DNA of 18,154 nucleotides from an uncultured Ignavibacteria bacterium (GTDB lineage: Bacteria > Bacteroidota > Ignavibacteria > SZUA-365): NCBI GenBank assembly GCA_913060595.1, contig CAJXSA010000022.1:1-18154 (forward strand), given 5' to 3'. A model generated the notes under the pieces. It was not told the origin of the DNA and searched no databases. It worked only from the letters and a program-made list of their open reading frames with translations. A program made the position numbers and the translations under genes. Positions 1 through 8,130 of this stretch are shown in pieces. The number at the start of each line of letters is the position of its first letter. Position 1 is the stretch's first letter.

Positions 1-1
1 C

Positions 2-1885
2 AGTGCCGACGGCCTGGTGATGACCAATCACCACTGCGGCCGGCAGGCTGTCGAGCAGGTGTCCGGTGAGGGCGAGAACCTGCCTGTCGACGGATTCGTC
101 GCGGCGACGCTCGAGGACGAGCGCAAGGTCGAAGGTCTTTTCGTAGAACAGCTGGTGGAAATCCGTGATGTTACCGGCGAAGTGATCGCTGCGATGGATG
201 CCGCGGATACCGACGAAGCGCGCCTCAGCGCACGCGACGCCAAGATCTCTGAAATCGAGGAGCGCATTGCCGAAGAAACCGGGAACCGCTGTCAGCTGGT
301 CACATTTTTCAACGGCGGAAAGTATTCCGCGTACGTGTTCAAGCGCTACGACGACGTGCGCCTCGTGTTCTCCCCTGAACTCTCGCTCGGATTCTTCGGT
401 GGAGACGACGACAACTTCACCTTCCCCCGCTACACCCTTGACTGCAACTTTTTCCGCGTCTATGACGAGGACGGCAAGCCGCTGCGCACCGATCACTTCT
501 ACAAGTGGAGCAGCAACGGTCCCAGTGAAGGCGAGCTGGTTTTCACCGTCGGCAATCCGGGCAGCACCAGCCGCCTGAGCACCTCCGCGCAGCTCGAATT
601 CAACCGCGACGTGCAGTTCCCCTGGATCGCCCGTCTCCTCGACGACTACGTGGATGTTCTCAAATCCTACATCGCGCTGCACCCCGAGCAGAAAGAGGAA
701 ATGACCAATCAGATCTTCAGCATGGCCAATTCCCAGAAAGCCTACAAGGGGCAGCTTGACGGCCTGGAGAACGACGTGCTCATGCAGCGTCGCAAGGATT
801 TCGACCGCAGCTTCCGTGCCGCGGTGATGGCTGATCCCGTGCTGAGCGACAAGTACGGTCATGTCTGGGATGAAATCGAAGCATCGCGCGCCAAGGTGCG
901 CAGCGTGGCACCGGACCTGCTCGGTCTGCGTTTTGAAGTCCTCGGCGCCCCCGAGTCGCTCAACAAGGCCATGAGCCTGGCACGCCTCATTCATGAAATG
1001 GACAAGCCTGAAGAGGAACGGGCAAAAGCCTTTCAGGGGAACGCACTGAAGCTGACCATCCGGTCGCTCAGCAAACCGGTCTCCCCGGACATGGACATGG
1101 AGCCGCTGGTTCTCGAGAAGAAGCTCGCCATGATGGAGAGTTTCCTTGGCAGCGACGATCCCCTCGTTCAGTATGCACTGAAGGGACAGACTGCCGCAGA
1201 GGCCGCCCGTCGTCTGCTCAATGAGTCCATGCTCACCGATTCCGCGCGTTTTGAAAAATTCGCGGCAGGATTCCCCGAATCGATTCGCAACTCCGACGAT
1301 CCGCTCATCGTGATCGCCCGCATGGCCACGCCGCGCCGCATCGCCGCACAGGAAGTCGCCGGCGAAGTCAGCGCACGTGACGCCGTCAACCAGGCCCTGC
1401 TCGGACGTGCGCTCTTTGACGTGTACGGCACGAGCATTCCCCCCGACGCGACGTTCACGCTGCGTATTTCTGACGGTGTCGTGAAGGGATACGAATATAA
1501 CGGCACAAAGGCGCCGTCGTTCACGACGTATTACGGCATGTACGACCGTCATTTCTCCTTCCCGGGTGACGAGCAGTGGGCACTTCCCGAGCGCTGGCTC
1601 AATCCCCCGGCGGAATTCGACATGCGCACGCCGTTGAATTTCGTTTCCACCAATGACATCATCGGCGGAAACAGCGGCAGTCCCCTGATCAACAGGAACA
1701 AGGAAGTGGTCGGACTCGCATTTGACGGCAACATCGAATCCCTGCCGGGCGAGTTTATCTTCGCACCTGAAATGGGCAACCGCACCGTTTCCGTGCACAG
1801 TGCTGCCATGATCGAAGCCATTAACCACATCTACCGCCTCGAGCGCCTCGCAAAGGAACTCCGCGCCGGGAAGATCGCGGAATAA
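2..1885 (+). CDS. S46 family dipeptidyl-peptidase, DPP7-like (N-terminus missing)
   Basis: Serine exopeptidase of the S46 family, which removes dipeptides from peptide N-termini in the periplasm or at the cell surface. The reading frame is open from base 2, so the start, signal peptide and roughly the first 80 residues lie outside the window; 627 residues are visible against about 700-720 for the family. The catalytic His motif TNHHC sits at the very beginning (about 23-37). A DDDNFTFPRYTLD block (near 406-445) fits the catalytic-Asp region, and GGNSGSPLIN holds the nucleophile Ser (codon 1673-1675). The residue 18 positions after that Ser is Gly (AFDGN). In Porphyromonas enzymes Gly here marks DPP7 (hydrophobic P1) and Arg marks DPP11 (acidic P1), so DPP7-like specificity is inferred. 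The C-terminus is complete (TAA at 1883-1885), with no sorting domain recognised. Family call is firm; exact specificity is not. Confidence 0.93.
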   Translation, partial: SADGLVMTNHHCGRQAVEQVSGEGENLPVDGFVAATLEDERKVEGLFVEQLVEIRDVTGEVIAAMDAADTDEARLSARDAKISEIEERIAEETGNRCQLVTFFNGGKYSAYVFKRYDDVRLVFSPELSLGFFGGDDDNFTFPRYTLDCNFFRVYDEDGKPLRTDHFYKWSSNGPSEGELVFTVGNPGSTSRLSTSAQLEFNRDVQFPWIARLLDDYVDVLKSYIALHPEQKEEMTNQIFSMANSQKAYKGQLDGLENDVLMQRRKDFDRSFRAAVMADPVLSDKYGHVWDEIEASRAKVRSVAPDLLGLRFEVLGAPESLNKAMSLARLIHEMDKPEEERAKAFQGNALKLTIRSLSKPVSPDMDMEPLVLEKKLAMMESFLGSDDPLVQYALKGQTAAEAARRLLNESMLTDSARFEKFAAGFPESIRNSDDPLIVIARMATPRRIAAQEVAGEVSARDAVNQALLGRALFDVYGTSIPPDATFTLRISDGVVKGYEYNGTKAPSFTTYYGMYDRHFSFPGDEQWALPERWLNPPAEFDMRTPLNFVSTNDIIGGNSGSPLINRNKEVVGLAFDGNIESLPGEFIFAPEMGNRTVSVHSAAMIEAINHIYRLERLAKELRAGKIAE

Positions 1886-1910
1886 ACGACCGCAACTGGA
1901 AGCATCACGA

Positions 1911-1945
1911 AAAACCCCTCCGCAGTCAGCCTGCGGAGGGGTTTT
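1911..1945. terminator. Bidirectional Rho-independent terminator
   Basis: A perfect 15-bp inverted repeat: AAAACCCCTCCGCAG at 1911-1925, loop TCAGC, then its exact complement at 1931-1945. The outer A/T pairs give a T-run on either strand. It sits 25 bp after the peptidase stop and 27 bp beyond the iorB stop, so it can end both convergent transcripts. Confidence 0.9.
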
Positions 1946-1972
1946 CACATTTACGAGGGAAGAGATGACCGG

Positions 1973-2566
1973 CTACTCGGTCGCCAGGTTGCTTTCCTCC
2001 GCGAACGCACGGCCCGAGCGGAACGCGGCGATGTTCTGTTCGACAACCGCATCGCCCTTGCGGGAGAAAATGGCTGTGATTGCGCCCTCGAGATCCTCGG
2101 CGGGGATGTCGAGGAACGGGGAGCCGGCACCGAGAATGACCATGTTCATCGAACGCGCGGTCGCTACCTCGCGGGCAAGCTTTTCACCGTCGACGAGAAT
2201 GCTGCGGGGGAGATCTTCGATTTCCTTCCACACGGTTTCGTAATCGGGGTAGTCGGTGATATTCACGAAGGGCTTGCGATTGGTGATCAGCCATCCGTCG
2301 GGTGCGAGATAGGTCGTGTAGCGCAGTGTTTCCATCGGCTCGATGCCGAGGATAAGATCGGCGCGTCCTTCGGGGATGAGATCAGAGTAAATGGGCGCGT
2401 CGCTGATGCGCAGATGGGACTGCACGTCGCCGCCGCGCTGTGACATGCCATGCACCTCGGCCTGCTTGAGGCTGAGTCCGCGTTCGACGGCGGCATAGCC
2501 GATAATGGTGGCGATGGTGAGAATGCCCTGTCCGCCGACGCCGGCGAGAATGATATCACGTTTCAT
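1973..2566 (-). CDS. iorB: Indolepyruvate ferredoxin oxidoreductase, beta subunit
   Basis: Beta (gamma-type) subunit of indolepyruvate:ferredoxin oxidoreductase, a cytoplasmic enzyme that converts arylpyruvates plus CoA to aryl-acetyl-CoA and CO2 while reducing ferredoxin. The 197-residue protein has the usual length. It starts MKRDIILAGVGGQGI, the glycine-rich opening typical of this 2-oxoacid oxidoreductase gamma domain, followed by EVHGMSQRGG and IPEGRADLILGIEPMETLR, both characteristic of IorB. Its ATG overlaps the iorA stop by one base (TGATG on the coding strand, 2568-2564), implying translational coupling and a 1:1 complex. The gene ends before the shared terminator at 1911-1945. Confidence 0.93.
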   Translation of the reverse strand: MKRDIILAGVGGQGILTIATIIGYAAVERGLSLKQAEVHGMSQRGGDVQSHLRISDAPIYSDLIPEGRADLILGIEPMETLRYTTYLAPDGWLITNRKPFVNITDYPDYETVWKEIEDLPRSILVDGEKLAREVATARSMNMVILGAGSPFLDIPAEDLEGAITAIFSRKGDAVVEQNIAAFRSGRAFAEESNLATE

Positions 2567-4170
2567 CAGCTTTTCACCTCCTTAGCCAGCTTGCGGGCAA
2601 TTTTGGCCGTCTGAATGCACTCACGACGTTCGATAATGACGGAGACACCCTTGTGGTAGAGTTCTTCCTTGATCATGGCGACGTTTTCATCGTGGTATTT
2701 TTTGAGCGGTTCGACCACACGAATATGATCTTCGGGCACGCCGAGTCCCTTGCAGATGTCCTCGAGTTTCCCGCGTGCGGAACTGGTCTGTCCGCCCGTC
2801 ATTCCGGTCGTTTCATTGTCCACGATCATAACCGTGATGGGACTGTCCTCGATGATGGCGTCGAGCAGTCCTGTCATGCCCGAATGCGTGAAGGTGGAAT
2901 CACCGATCACGGCGACGGCGGGGAAGAGACCGGCGTCCGCAGCGCCTTTCGCCATGGTGATCGACGCACCCATGTCGACGCAGGAGTTGATGGCGTTGAA
3001 GGGCTCGAGCGCGCCGCGTGTGTAGCAGCCGATATCGCTGAACACGCGACCCGGTTCGAGTTCCATCAGGGCCTGGTTGAGGGCGTTGTAGCTGTCGATG
3101 TGGGGACAGCCGGGGCAGAGCTCCGGCGGACGGGGCCGCACGATTTCGGATTTATCTTCCGTCAGCGCGATTTCCCTGCCGAGCGATTTCGCGACGATGT
3201 TCGGGTTGAGTTCGCCTGCGCGCGGCACCGTGCCGTCCAGTCGTCCGAGAATATTGTACGTGGCGTCCATCAGACCGCGGATCTGCTCCTCGACGAAGGG
3301 CGCACCTTCCTCGAGGATGAGCACGCGCTCGCACTCATCGAGCATGCGCTTGACATGATTGCGCGGAACGGGGTACTGGCTGAGTTTCAGGACGGGATGC
3401 GGGCAGCCCTCGGGGAAATTCTCCATCAGGTAGTTGTAGCCGATACCGCAGGCGATGATACCGAGGGAGCGATCTTCTGCATCGATGTATTTGTTGAACG
3501 GCGAATTCTCGGCTTCCTCCTCAAAGGCGACCTGTTTCCCGAGGAGGGACTGGTAATTTTTGCGCGCAATGGAGGGGAGCAGGACGAACTGCCGCTTGTC
3601 CGCGGGGAGACGCAGGTCGTTCTCTGCCCGGGGGTCGCTGAGCTCCACTCCTGCGCGGGAGTGCGCGAGGCGGGTGGTGATGCGCACGAGCACGGGGGTA
3701 GCGTATTTCTCGGAGAGCGCGAAGGCATGTCCAGCCGCCTCGTACGTTTCCTGCTGGTTGGAGGGCTCTATCATGGGGACGAGGGCAAATTTTCCGTAGT
3801 AACGGCTGTCCTGTTCGTTCTGGGAAGAGTGCATGGAAGGATCGTCAGCGACGAGCACGAGGAGTCCGCCGTTTGCGCCGGTGATGCCGGCGTTGACGAA
3901 TCCGTCCGCGGCGACATTGAGTCCGACATGCTTCATGCAGACCATGGCGCGTTTACCGGCGTAGGACATGCCCAGCGCAGCTTCCATGGCAGTTTTTTCG
4001 TTCGCACTCCAGTCCGAGTGCACACCGCGCTCGCGCGCTTCTTTCACTTTCTGAATGTATTCGGTGATTTCCGTCGAAGGGGTGCCGGGATAGGCATAAA
4101 CCCCGGAGAGTCCGGCGTCGAGCGCCCCCTGGGCGATCGCCTCGTCACCGAGCAGCAGCATCCGTTTCAT
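2566..4170 (-). CDS. iorA: Indolepyruvate ferredoxin oxidoreductase, alpha subunit, without C-terminal ferredoxin domain
   Basis: Alpha subunit of the same enzyme, holding the thiamine diphosphate site. I chose ATG at 4170 (MKRMLLLGDEAIAQGAL) because AAGGA lies six bases upstream; a TTG two codons earlier is also in frame. The protein is 534 residues. The N-terminal half is the pyrimidine-binding domain (AYPGTPSTEITEY). ELCPGCPH near residue 350 opens the TPP-binding domain, and GDSTFTHSG near 420 with a later DNETTGMTGGQ supplies the TPP/Mg2+ motif. Archaeal IorA proteins carry two [4Fe-4S] clusters in a C-terminal ferredoxin domain; this one ends shortly after RRECIQ with a basic KIARKLAKEVKS tail and no CxxCxxC motif. 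The TGA is clean with iorB directly following, so this looks like a genuine short form rather than a frameshift. Electrons must pass to a separate carrier not encoded here. Confidence 0.93.
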   Translation of the reverse strand: MKRMLLLGDEAIAQGALDAGLSGVYAYPGTPSTEITEYIQKVKEARERGVHSDWSANEKTAMEAALGMSYAGKRAMVCMKHVGLNVAADGFVNAGITGANGGLLVLVADDPSMHSSQNEQDSRYYGKFALVPMIEPSNQQETYEAAGHAFALSEKYATPVLVRITTRLAHSRAGVELSDPRAENDLRLPADKRQFVLLPSIARKNYQSLLGKQVAFEEEAENSPFNKYIDAEDRSLGIIACGIGYNYLMENFPEGCPHPVLKLSQYPVPRNHVKRMLDECERVLILEEGAPFVEEQIRGLMDATYNILGRLDGTVPRAGELNPNIVAKSLGREIALTEDKSEIVRPRPPELCPGCPHIDSYNALNQALMELEPGRVFSDIGCYTRGALEPFNAINSCVDMGASITMAKGAADAGLFPAVAVIGDSTFTHSGMTGLLDAIIEDSPITVMIVDNETTGMTGGQTSSARGKLEDICKGLGVPEDHIRVVEPLKKYHDENVAMIKEELYHKGVSVIIERRECIQTAKIARKLAKEVKS

Positions 4171-4364
4171 GTGCAATCCTTGCGTTAGTATATCGACGTG
4201 TTATGAGTTTTCGCGGCGCGGAAAATGCGCCTGCATGCAGTATTTCAAGATAATACCCATGTGTCTTTTATCCTATATCACACGCACGAATTCACTCGGA
4301 TTTCACGGCACTAAAAGCATACAAACGAGTGTTTTGTACCCATGGACGGCGGAACGAGAGAAAT
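4171..4364. other. Divergent intergenic region between iorA and the radical SAM gene
   Basis: This 194-bp AT-richer gap carries the iorA ribosome binding site (AAGGA on the minus strand, six bases before ATG 4170) and presumably two divergent promoters. Short AT-rich stretches such as AGATAATACCC and TCCTATATCAC could be -10 regions, but no spaced pair is convincing. No RNA gene or repeat was seen. Confidence 0.5.
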
Positions 4365-5435
4365 ATGAGCAGGGGTGGAGAAATACCTCCATCGGCGCAC
4401 AAGGGACGCGGCAGCGGATCGAATCCCGCGAACCGTTTTGAAGAGCGCAGGTATGAGCGTCTGGGCGATTTTCCTGACGAGGAACGGGCGCCGGAGACTC
4501 GCTTTCTCCGAGATCGAAGCCGCAGCATCATCGCCACGAATGACAGTCCGGACATACGATTCGACGCGAGCATCAACCCCTACCGCGGCTGCGAGCACGG
4601 ATGTGCGTACTGTTATGCGCGTCCGTTCCATGAATATCTCGGATTCTCGGCAGGTCTGGATTTCGAGACGAGGATACTCGTCAAGGAAAACGCATCGGTC
4701 CTGCTCGAAAGAGAGCTGTCTTCCCGCTCGTGGACACCACGTCCGCTGGCGCTGAGCGGTGTGACGGATCCCTGGCAGCCCATAGAGAGAAAGCTTCGCA
4801 TCACCCGGAAGTGCCTGGAGGTGCTGCGCGATTTCCGCAATCCCGTGCAGGCAGTCACGAAGAACGAACTCGTGACGCGAGACCAGGACCTCCTTGCCGA
4901 TCTCGCACAGTCGGACGCTGCCAGTGTTCTCATCTCCATTCCGACGCGTGACAGGAAACTCGCGCAGAAGCTTGAACCCCGCACGTCCACGCCGGCACGT
5001 CGTTTCCGGGCGATGGAGACGCTCGCCCGCGCTGGTGTGCCGGTCGGGATAAGCATTTCGCCCGTGATTCCTGCGCTTACGGACAGTGAAATACCCCATC
5101 TCATCGAGGAGGCGGCACGTTGCGGCGCGCGCTACGCGGTGTGCGTGCCGCTTCGGCTTCCGTGGGCGGTTGCCGCCCTTTTCGGTGACTGGCTCAGTCA
5201 GCATTTTCCGGATCGCAGAGACAAAGTGCTTTCCCGCGTGCGTGACATGCGTGGTGGCAGGCTGAACGATGAACGCTTCACGCATCGCATGACGGGTGTT
5301 GGTGTTTATGCGGGACAGATTCATGCTCTTTTTCACATGTCCTGCCGGCGCCACGGCCTGGCAACGGAGGGTCCGGAGCTCTCCGCGCAGTTTTTCCGGC
5401 GAGGAAACCGCGGTCAGTACGCGCTGTTCGACTGA
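4365..5435 (+). CDS. PA0069-family / SPL-like radical SAM protein
   Basis: Radical S-adenosylmethionine enzyme of the group annotated PA0069, related to spore photoproduct lyase; its substrate is unknown. ATG at 4365 gives 356 residues (MSRGGEIPPSAHKGRG), typical for the family. A GTG 12 codons upstream (4329) is in frame but less likely. The [4Fe-4S]/SAM motif CEHGCAYC falls at residues 76-83 (Cys 76, 80, 83), preceded by SINPYRG. Also typical are SGVTDPWQPIERK, VTKNELVTRDQDLLADL and SISPVIPALTD, which follow the TIM-barrel order of SPL-type proteins. It is divergent from iorA and lies before the phosphate operon in the same direction, with no clear terminator between; the Pho box at 5506 suggests separate control. 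Cytoplasmic. Family is firm, function is not. Confidence 0.88.
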   Translation: MSRGGEIPPSAHKGRGSGSNPANRFEERRYERLGDFPDEERAPETRFLRDRSRSIIATNDSPDIRFDASINPYRGCEHGCAYCYARPFHEYLGFSAGLDFETRILVKENASVLLERELSSRSWTPRPLALSGVTDPWQPIERKLRITRKCLEVLRDFRNPVQAVTKNELVTRDQDLLADLAQSDAASVLISIPTRDRKLAQKLEPRTSTPARRFRAMETLARAGVPVGISISPVIPALTDSEIPHLIEEAARCGARYAVCVPLRLPWAVAALFGDWLSQHFPDRRDKVLSRVRDMRGGRLNDERFTHRMTGVGVYAGQIHALFHMSCRRHGLATEGPELSAQFFRRGNRGQYALFD

Positions 5436-5505
5436 GCATGAGTGACCGCAGGCGGTGCCGTTCCCGGTTGTCAAAAAACCGAAAAGCAGCGTGGAACATC
5501 AAAAT

Positions 5506-5538
5506 CTTGCATCCCGCTAACAAAACCCTAACATAATG
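5506..5538 (+). promoter_or_regulatory. Putative Pho box (three 11-bp repeats) upstream of phoB
   Basis: Three head-to-tail 11-mers: CTTGCATCCCG (5506-5516), CTAACAAAACC (5517-5527) and CTAACATAATG (5528-5538). Each begins CTnnCA. PhoB sites in Proteobacteria are CTGTCAT repeats at 11-bp spacing, and Bacillus PhoP boxes are TT(A/T)ACA with five-base spacers, so both period and core fit. A possible -10 (TATTAG) follows 11 bases after the second CTAACAT, close to the geometry of known PhoB-activated promoters. Autoregulation of the phoB operon is inferred. Confidence 0.6.
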
Positions 5539-5545
5539 AGTGCGA

Positions 5546-5551
5546 TATTAG
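5546..5551 (+). promoter_or_regulatory. Possible -10 element of the phoB promoter
   Basis: TATTAG lies 11 bases after the last CTAACAT of the Pho box and 35 bases before the GTG start of phoB. No canonical -35 is seen at the right distance, as expected where the bound activator replaces it. This is a weak match supported mainly by position. Confidence 0.35.
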
Positions 5552-5586
5552 TAGCGGACTGATTTGACCACTATACACGAGATGCC

Positions 5587-6285
5587 GTGAGCAGCAAAGG
5601 ACATATCCTGGTTGTCGAGGATGAAGAGGAAATCCTCGAACTCGTCACATACAACCTCGGAAAAGAAGGCTACAGGGTCGACAGCGTGACAACAGGCGAG
5701 GACGCGCTCAGGCAGGTGAGGGAAATTCATCCGGATCTGATCCTGCTCGATCTCATGCTTCCTGGCGTTGACGGACTCGAGGTCTGCAAGGTCATCAAGA
5801 ACGATGAGGAGACTGCGGACACCGCGATCATCATGCTGACGGCACGCAGCGAGGAAGCGGACATCGTAACCGGTCTCGAACTCGGTGCCGATGATTATAT
5901 TACGAAACCGTTCAGCAGGCGCGTTCTGCTCGCTCGTGTCAAGGCAGTACTGCGGCGCGGCAAAGGTGAAGAGCCTCAGGACGAGAACGAGGTGCTTCGC
6001 GTGCACGATATCGTCATCAACCCCGGCCGACACGAAGTGCTCGTCGGTGGGGAAACGATATCGCTGACGCTCACGGAATTCCGTGTGCTGCAGTTCCTGG
6101 CGAACAGGCCGGGATGGGTTTTCACACGTTCGCAGATCGTCGAAGCCGTGCGCGGCGACGGGTATCCCGTCACGGACCGCAGCGTGGACGTGCAGATCGT
6201 CGGCCTGCGCAAGAAGCTCGGATCCGCAGGTCGCTATGTGGAAACAGTCAGAGGAGTCGGCTACCGCTTCGTCGAATCGACATGA
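5587..6285 (+). CDS. phoB: Phosphate regulon response regulator, PhoB-type
   Basis: OmpR/PhoB-family DNA-binding response regulator, 232 residues. GTG at 5587 places the receiver domain right at the N-terminus (KGHILVVEDEEEI); the nearby ATG at 5582 is out of frame and stops at once. The receiver shows acidic residues Glu11/Asp12, phospho-acceptor Asp55 in LILLDLMLPG, Thr85 and Lys107 in DDYITKPFSRR. The winged-helix domain covers about residues 130-230 (TLTEFRVLQFLANRPGWVF, then RGVGYRFVEST). When phosphorylated by the adjacent PhoR it should bind Pho boxes such as the one upstream of itself. The phoR ATG overlaps its TGA (ATGA, 6282-6285), coupling translation. The PhoB name rests on the receiver-wHTH architecture plus phoR, phoU and pit downstream. 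Confidence 0.9.
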   Translation: MSSKGHILVVEDEEEILELVTYNLGKEGYRVDSVTTGEDALRQVREIHPDLILLDLMLPGVDGLEVCKVIKNDEETADTAIIMLTARSEEADIVTGLELGADDYITKPFSRRVLLARVKAVLRRGKGEEPQDENEVLRVHDIVINPGRHEVLVGGETISLTLTEFRVLQFLANRPGWVFTRSQIVEAVRGDGYPVTDRSVDVQIVGLRKKLGSAGRYVETVRGVGYRFVEST

Positions 6286-8084
6286 AAAAGAAACGCCTGT
6301 TCTGGCAGCTCTACACGTCGAACTTCCTGATCATCTTTCTCGCTCTTTTCGCTTTTACCTTTCTCATTTCCGGCTCGTTCAAGAACATCCTGTTCTCGCA
6401 GGTGTCAGATGATCTCAAGTCCCGCGCACAACTGCTGCATGAGGAAATCCTTCACTTTGTCAGATCCGATCATGCGAATGATCTGGACGCATACTGTGTG
6501 GATCTCGGCCGCCGCTCTTCCACACGCATCACCGTCATCCTCCCGGACGGAACGGTGATCGCGGATTCAGAGCGGGATCCCGAGAGCATGGACAATCACC
6601 GCAGGAGGCCGGAGATTCGAAAAGCGATGGATGGCCAGGTCAGCACATCGACGCGTTTCAGCGCAACGCTGCAGCAGAATACGATGTACGCGGCAATCCC
6701 GCTTCTCGATCGCGGATCGATTATCGGCGTGCTGCGCACTGCGGTCCCCGTGCGCGAGGCGGAGGAAAGCGTCGAGGCGCTGCAGTGGCAAATCGTGCTC
6801 GGGGGGCTTATTATCACGCTGCTGGCGGGACTCATCAGTCTTGTCATCTCCCGTCGCATCACCAGGCCGATTCAGCGACTCAAGGACGGTGCCGCCAGGT
6901 TCGCCGGAGGGGATCTCGACTTCAGATTGCCCGTGCCGAATTCCGAGGAGCTTTCCGATCTTGCAAATGTCATGAACACCATGGCGACACAGCTGCAGGA
7001 CCGGATCAGCATCATCACGCAGCAGCACACGCAGCAGGATGCCCTGCTCTCCAGCATGATGGAAGGCGTGATCGCATTCGACACGGACGAAAGGCTGATC
7101 AATATCAATCGTTCCGCGGCCCAGCTCCTGAAAGTCGACGCGGAGAAAGTCCTTGGAAGAAGCATTCAGGAGGTCGTCCGCAATGTCGGCCTGCAGCGTT
7201 TCGTCGAGGATGCCCTTGCGTCGGACACCGCGACTGAAGGATACGTCACTCTCGTCAACGACAGGGAGCGCTTTCTCCAGGTGCACGGGAGCATATTGAA
7301 AGAAATGGGCGGTCAGCCCATCGGCCTCGTCGTCGTGCTGAATGATGTGACAGAATTGCGGGCGCTGGAGAATGTGCGTCGGGATTTCGTCGCAAACGTG
7401 TCTCACGAGCTGAAAACACCGATCACGAGCATCAAGGGCTTCGTGGAGACACTGCTGGACGGGGCGATCTCCGATCGAGAGGACGCCGTCCGTTTCCTCG
7501 GTATCGTTTCGAAGCAGGCCGACCGGTTGAATGCCATTATCGAGGATCTTCTCAGCCTCTCGCGTATCGAGCAGAGCAGCGACGCAGAGGAGATTGTTCT
7601 CGCGTCCTCTTCGGTGTATGATGCGCTGCATGCAGCGATCCAGGTATGCCAGCATGACGCGGACATGAAGCACATACGGATACATCTCAATTGTGAGTCC
7701 GAAATAACTGCTCTCATGAATCCGCCACTGCTCGAGCAGGCGCTCGTAAATCTCATCAGCAATGCCGTGAAGTATTCAGAGGAAGGAAAAAACGTCTGGG
7801 TGTCCGCAGCGCAGAGCAAGCAGAATGAGGTGCGTCTAGAAATCCGCGACGAGGGATATGGAATCGAGGCGGAGCATCTCCCGCGGCTCTTCGAGCGCTT
7901 TTACCGAATCGACAAGGCGCGGAGCCGAAAGCTCGGCGGTACGGGTCTGGGGCTTGCCATTGTCAAGCATATTGCGCAGGCCCATCACGGGAACGTCGAC
8001 GTCACAAGCACACCCGGAGAAGGCAGTACATTCACCGTCACCCTCCCGGTGAACCGTGGCGGCGGCGGTGAGGACGTCGCCTAG
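6282..8084 (+). CDS. phoR: Phosphate regulon sensor histidine kinase, PhoR-type
   Basis: Membrane sensor kinase of 600 residues; ATG at 6282 overlaps the phoB stop (ATGA). A membrane segment at about 10-31 is followed by an extracytoplasmic domain of about 135 residues with a Cache-like stretch (ITVILPDGTVIADSERDP). The second membrane segment is about 169-192, then HAMP (RRITRPIQRLKDGAARFAGG), a PAS domain at about 250-355 (MMEGVIAFDTDERLININRS), and HisKA with phospho-acceptor His375 in NVSHELKTPITSIKGF. The ATPase domain has an N box (ALVNLISNAVKYSE) near 484 and a G2 box (GTGLGLAIVKHIAQ) near 552. This order matches the long, sensor-bearing PhoR of Gram-positives and Bacteroidota rather than the short E. 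coli form. It should phosphorylate PhoB under phosphate limitation; its role as phosphate sensor is inferred from the operon. Confidence 0.9.
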   Translation: MKKKRLFWQLYTSNFLIIFLALFAFTFLISGSFKNILFSQVSDDLKSRAQLLHEEILHFVRSDHANDLDAYCVDLGRRSSTRITVILPDGTVIADSERDPESMDNHRRRPEIRKAMDGQVSTSTRFSATLQQNTMYAAIPLLDRGSIIGVLRTAVPVREAEESVEALQWQIVLGGLIITLLAGLISLVISRRITRPIQRLKDGAARFAGGDLDFRLPVPNSEELSDLANVMNTMATQLQDRISIITQQHTQQDALLSSMMEGVIAFDTDERLININRSAAQLLKVDAEKVLGRSIQEVVRNVGLQRFVEDALASDTATEGYVTLVNDRERFLQVHGSILKEMGGQPIGLVVVLNDVTELRALENVRRDFVANVSHELKTPITSIKGFVETLLDGAISDREDAVRFLGIVSKQADRLNAIIEDLLSLSRIEQSSDAEEIVLASSSVYDALHAAIQVCQHDADMKHIRIHLNCESEITALMNPPLLEQALVNLISNAVKYSEEGKNVWVSAAQSKQNEVRLEIRDEGYGIEAEHLPRLFERFYRIDKARSRKLGGTGLGLAIVKHIAQAHHGNVDVTSTPGEGSTFTVTLPVNRGGGGEDVA

Positions 8085-8130
8085 GCAGAAACCGCCGGAT
8101 TCATTACTTTAGAGCACCAGCCAGAGCCTT

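Noticed and set aside
2653..4188. A 511-codon open frame antisense to iorA.
   Set aside because: It is the complement of a well-supported gene with strong family motifs; its composition is rich in His, Arg and Gly with no recognisable domain, as expected for a GC-rich shadow frame.
4311..5474. A 387-codon open frame antisense to the radical SAM gene.
   Set aside because: It covers a gene with a clear CxxxCxxC motif on the other strand and itself shows no domain or start signal.
5436..5490. Weak hairpins after the radical SAM gene (ACCGC/GCGGT and CGGTT/AACCG).
   Set aside because: Stems are only five pairs and no T-run follows on the plus strand, so I do not call a terminator.
6114..6281. 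Upstream extension of the phoR frame into phoB.
   Set aside because: The extension overlaps phoB coding sequence; the ATGA overlap start at 6282 leads straight into a basic N-terminus and membrane helix.
6567..7685. A 372-codon open frame antisense to phoR.
   Set aside because: It mirrors the HAMP-PAS-HisKA coding sequence and has no protein-like features of its own.
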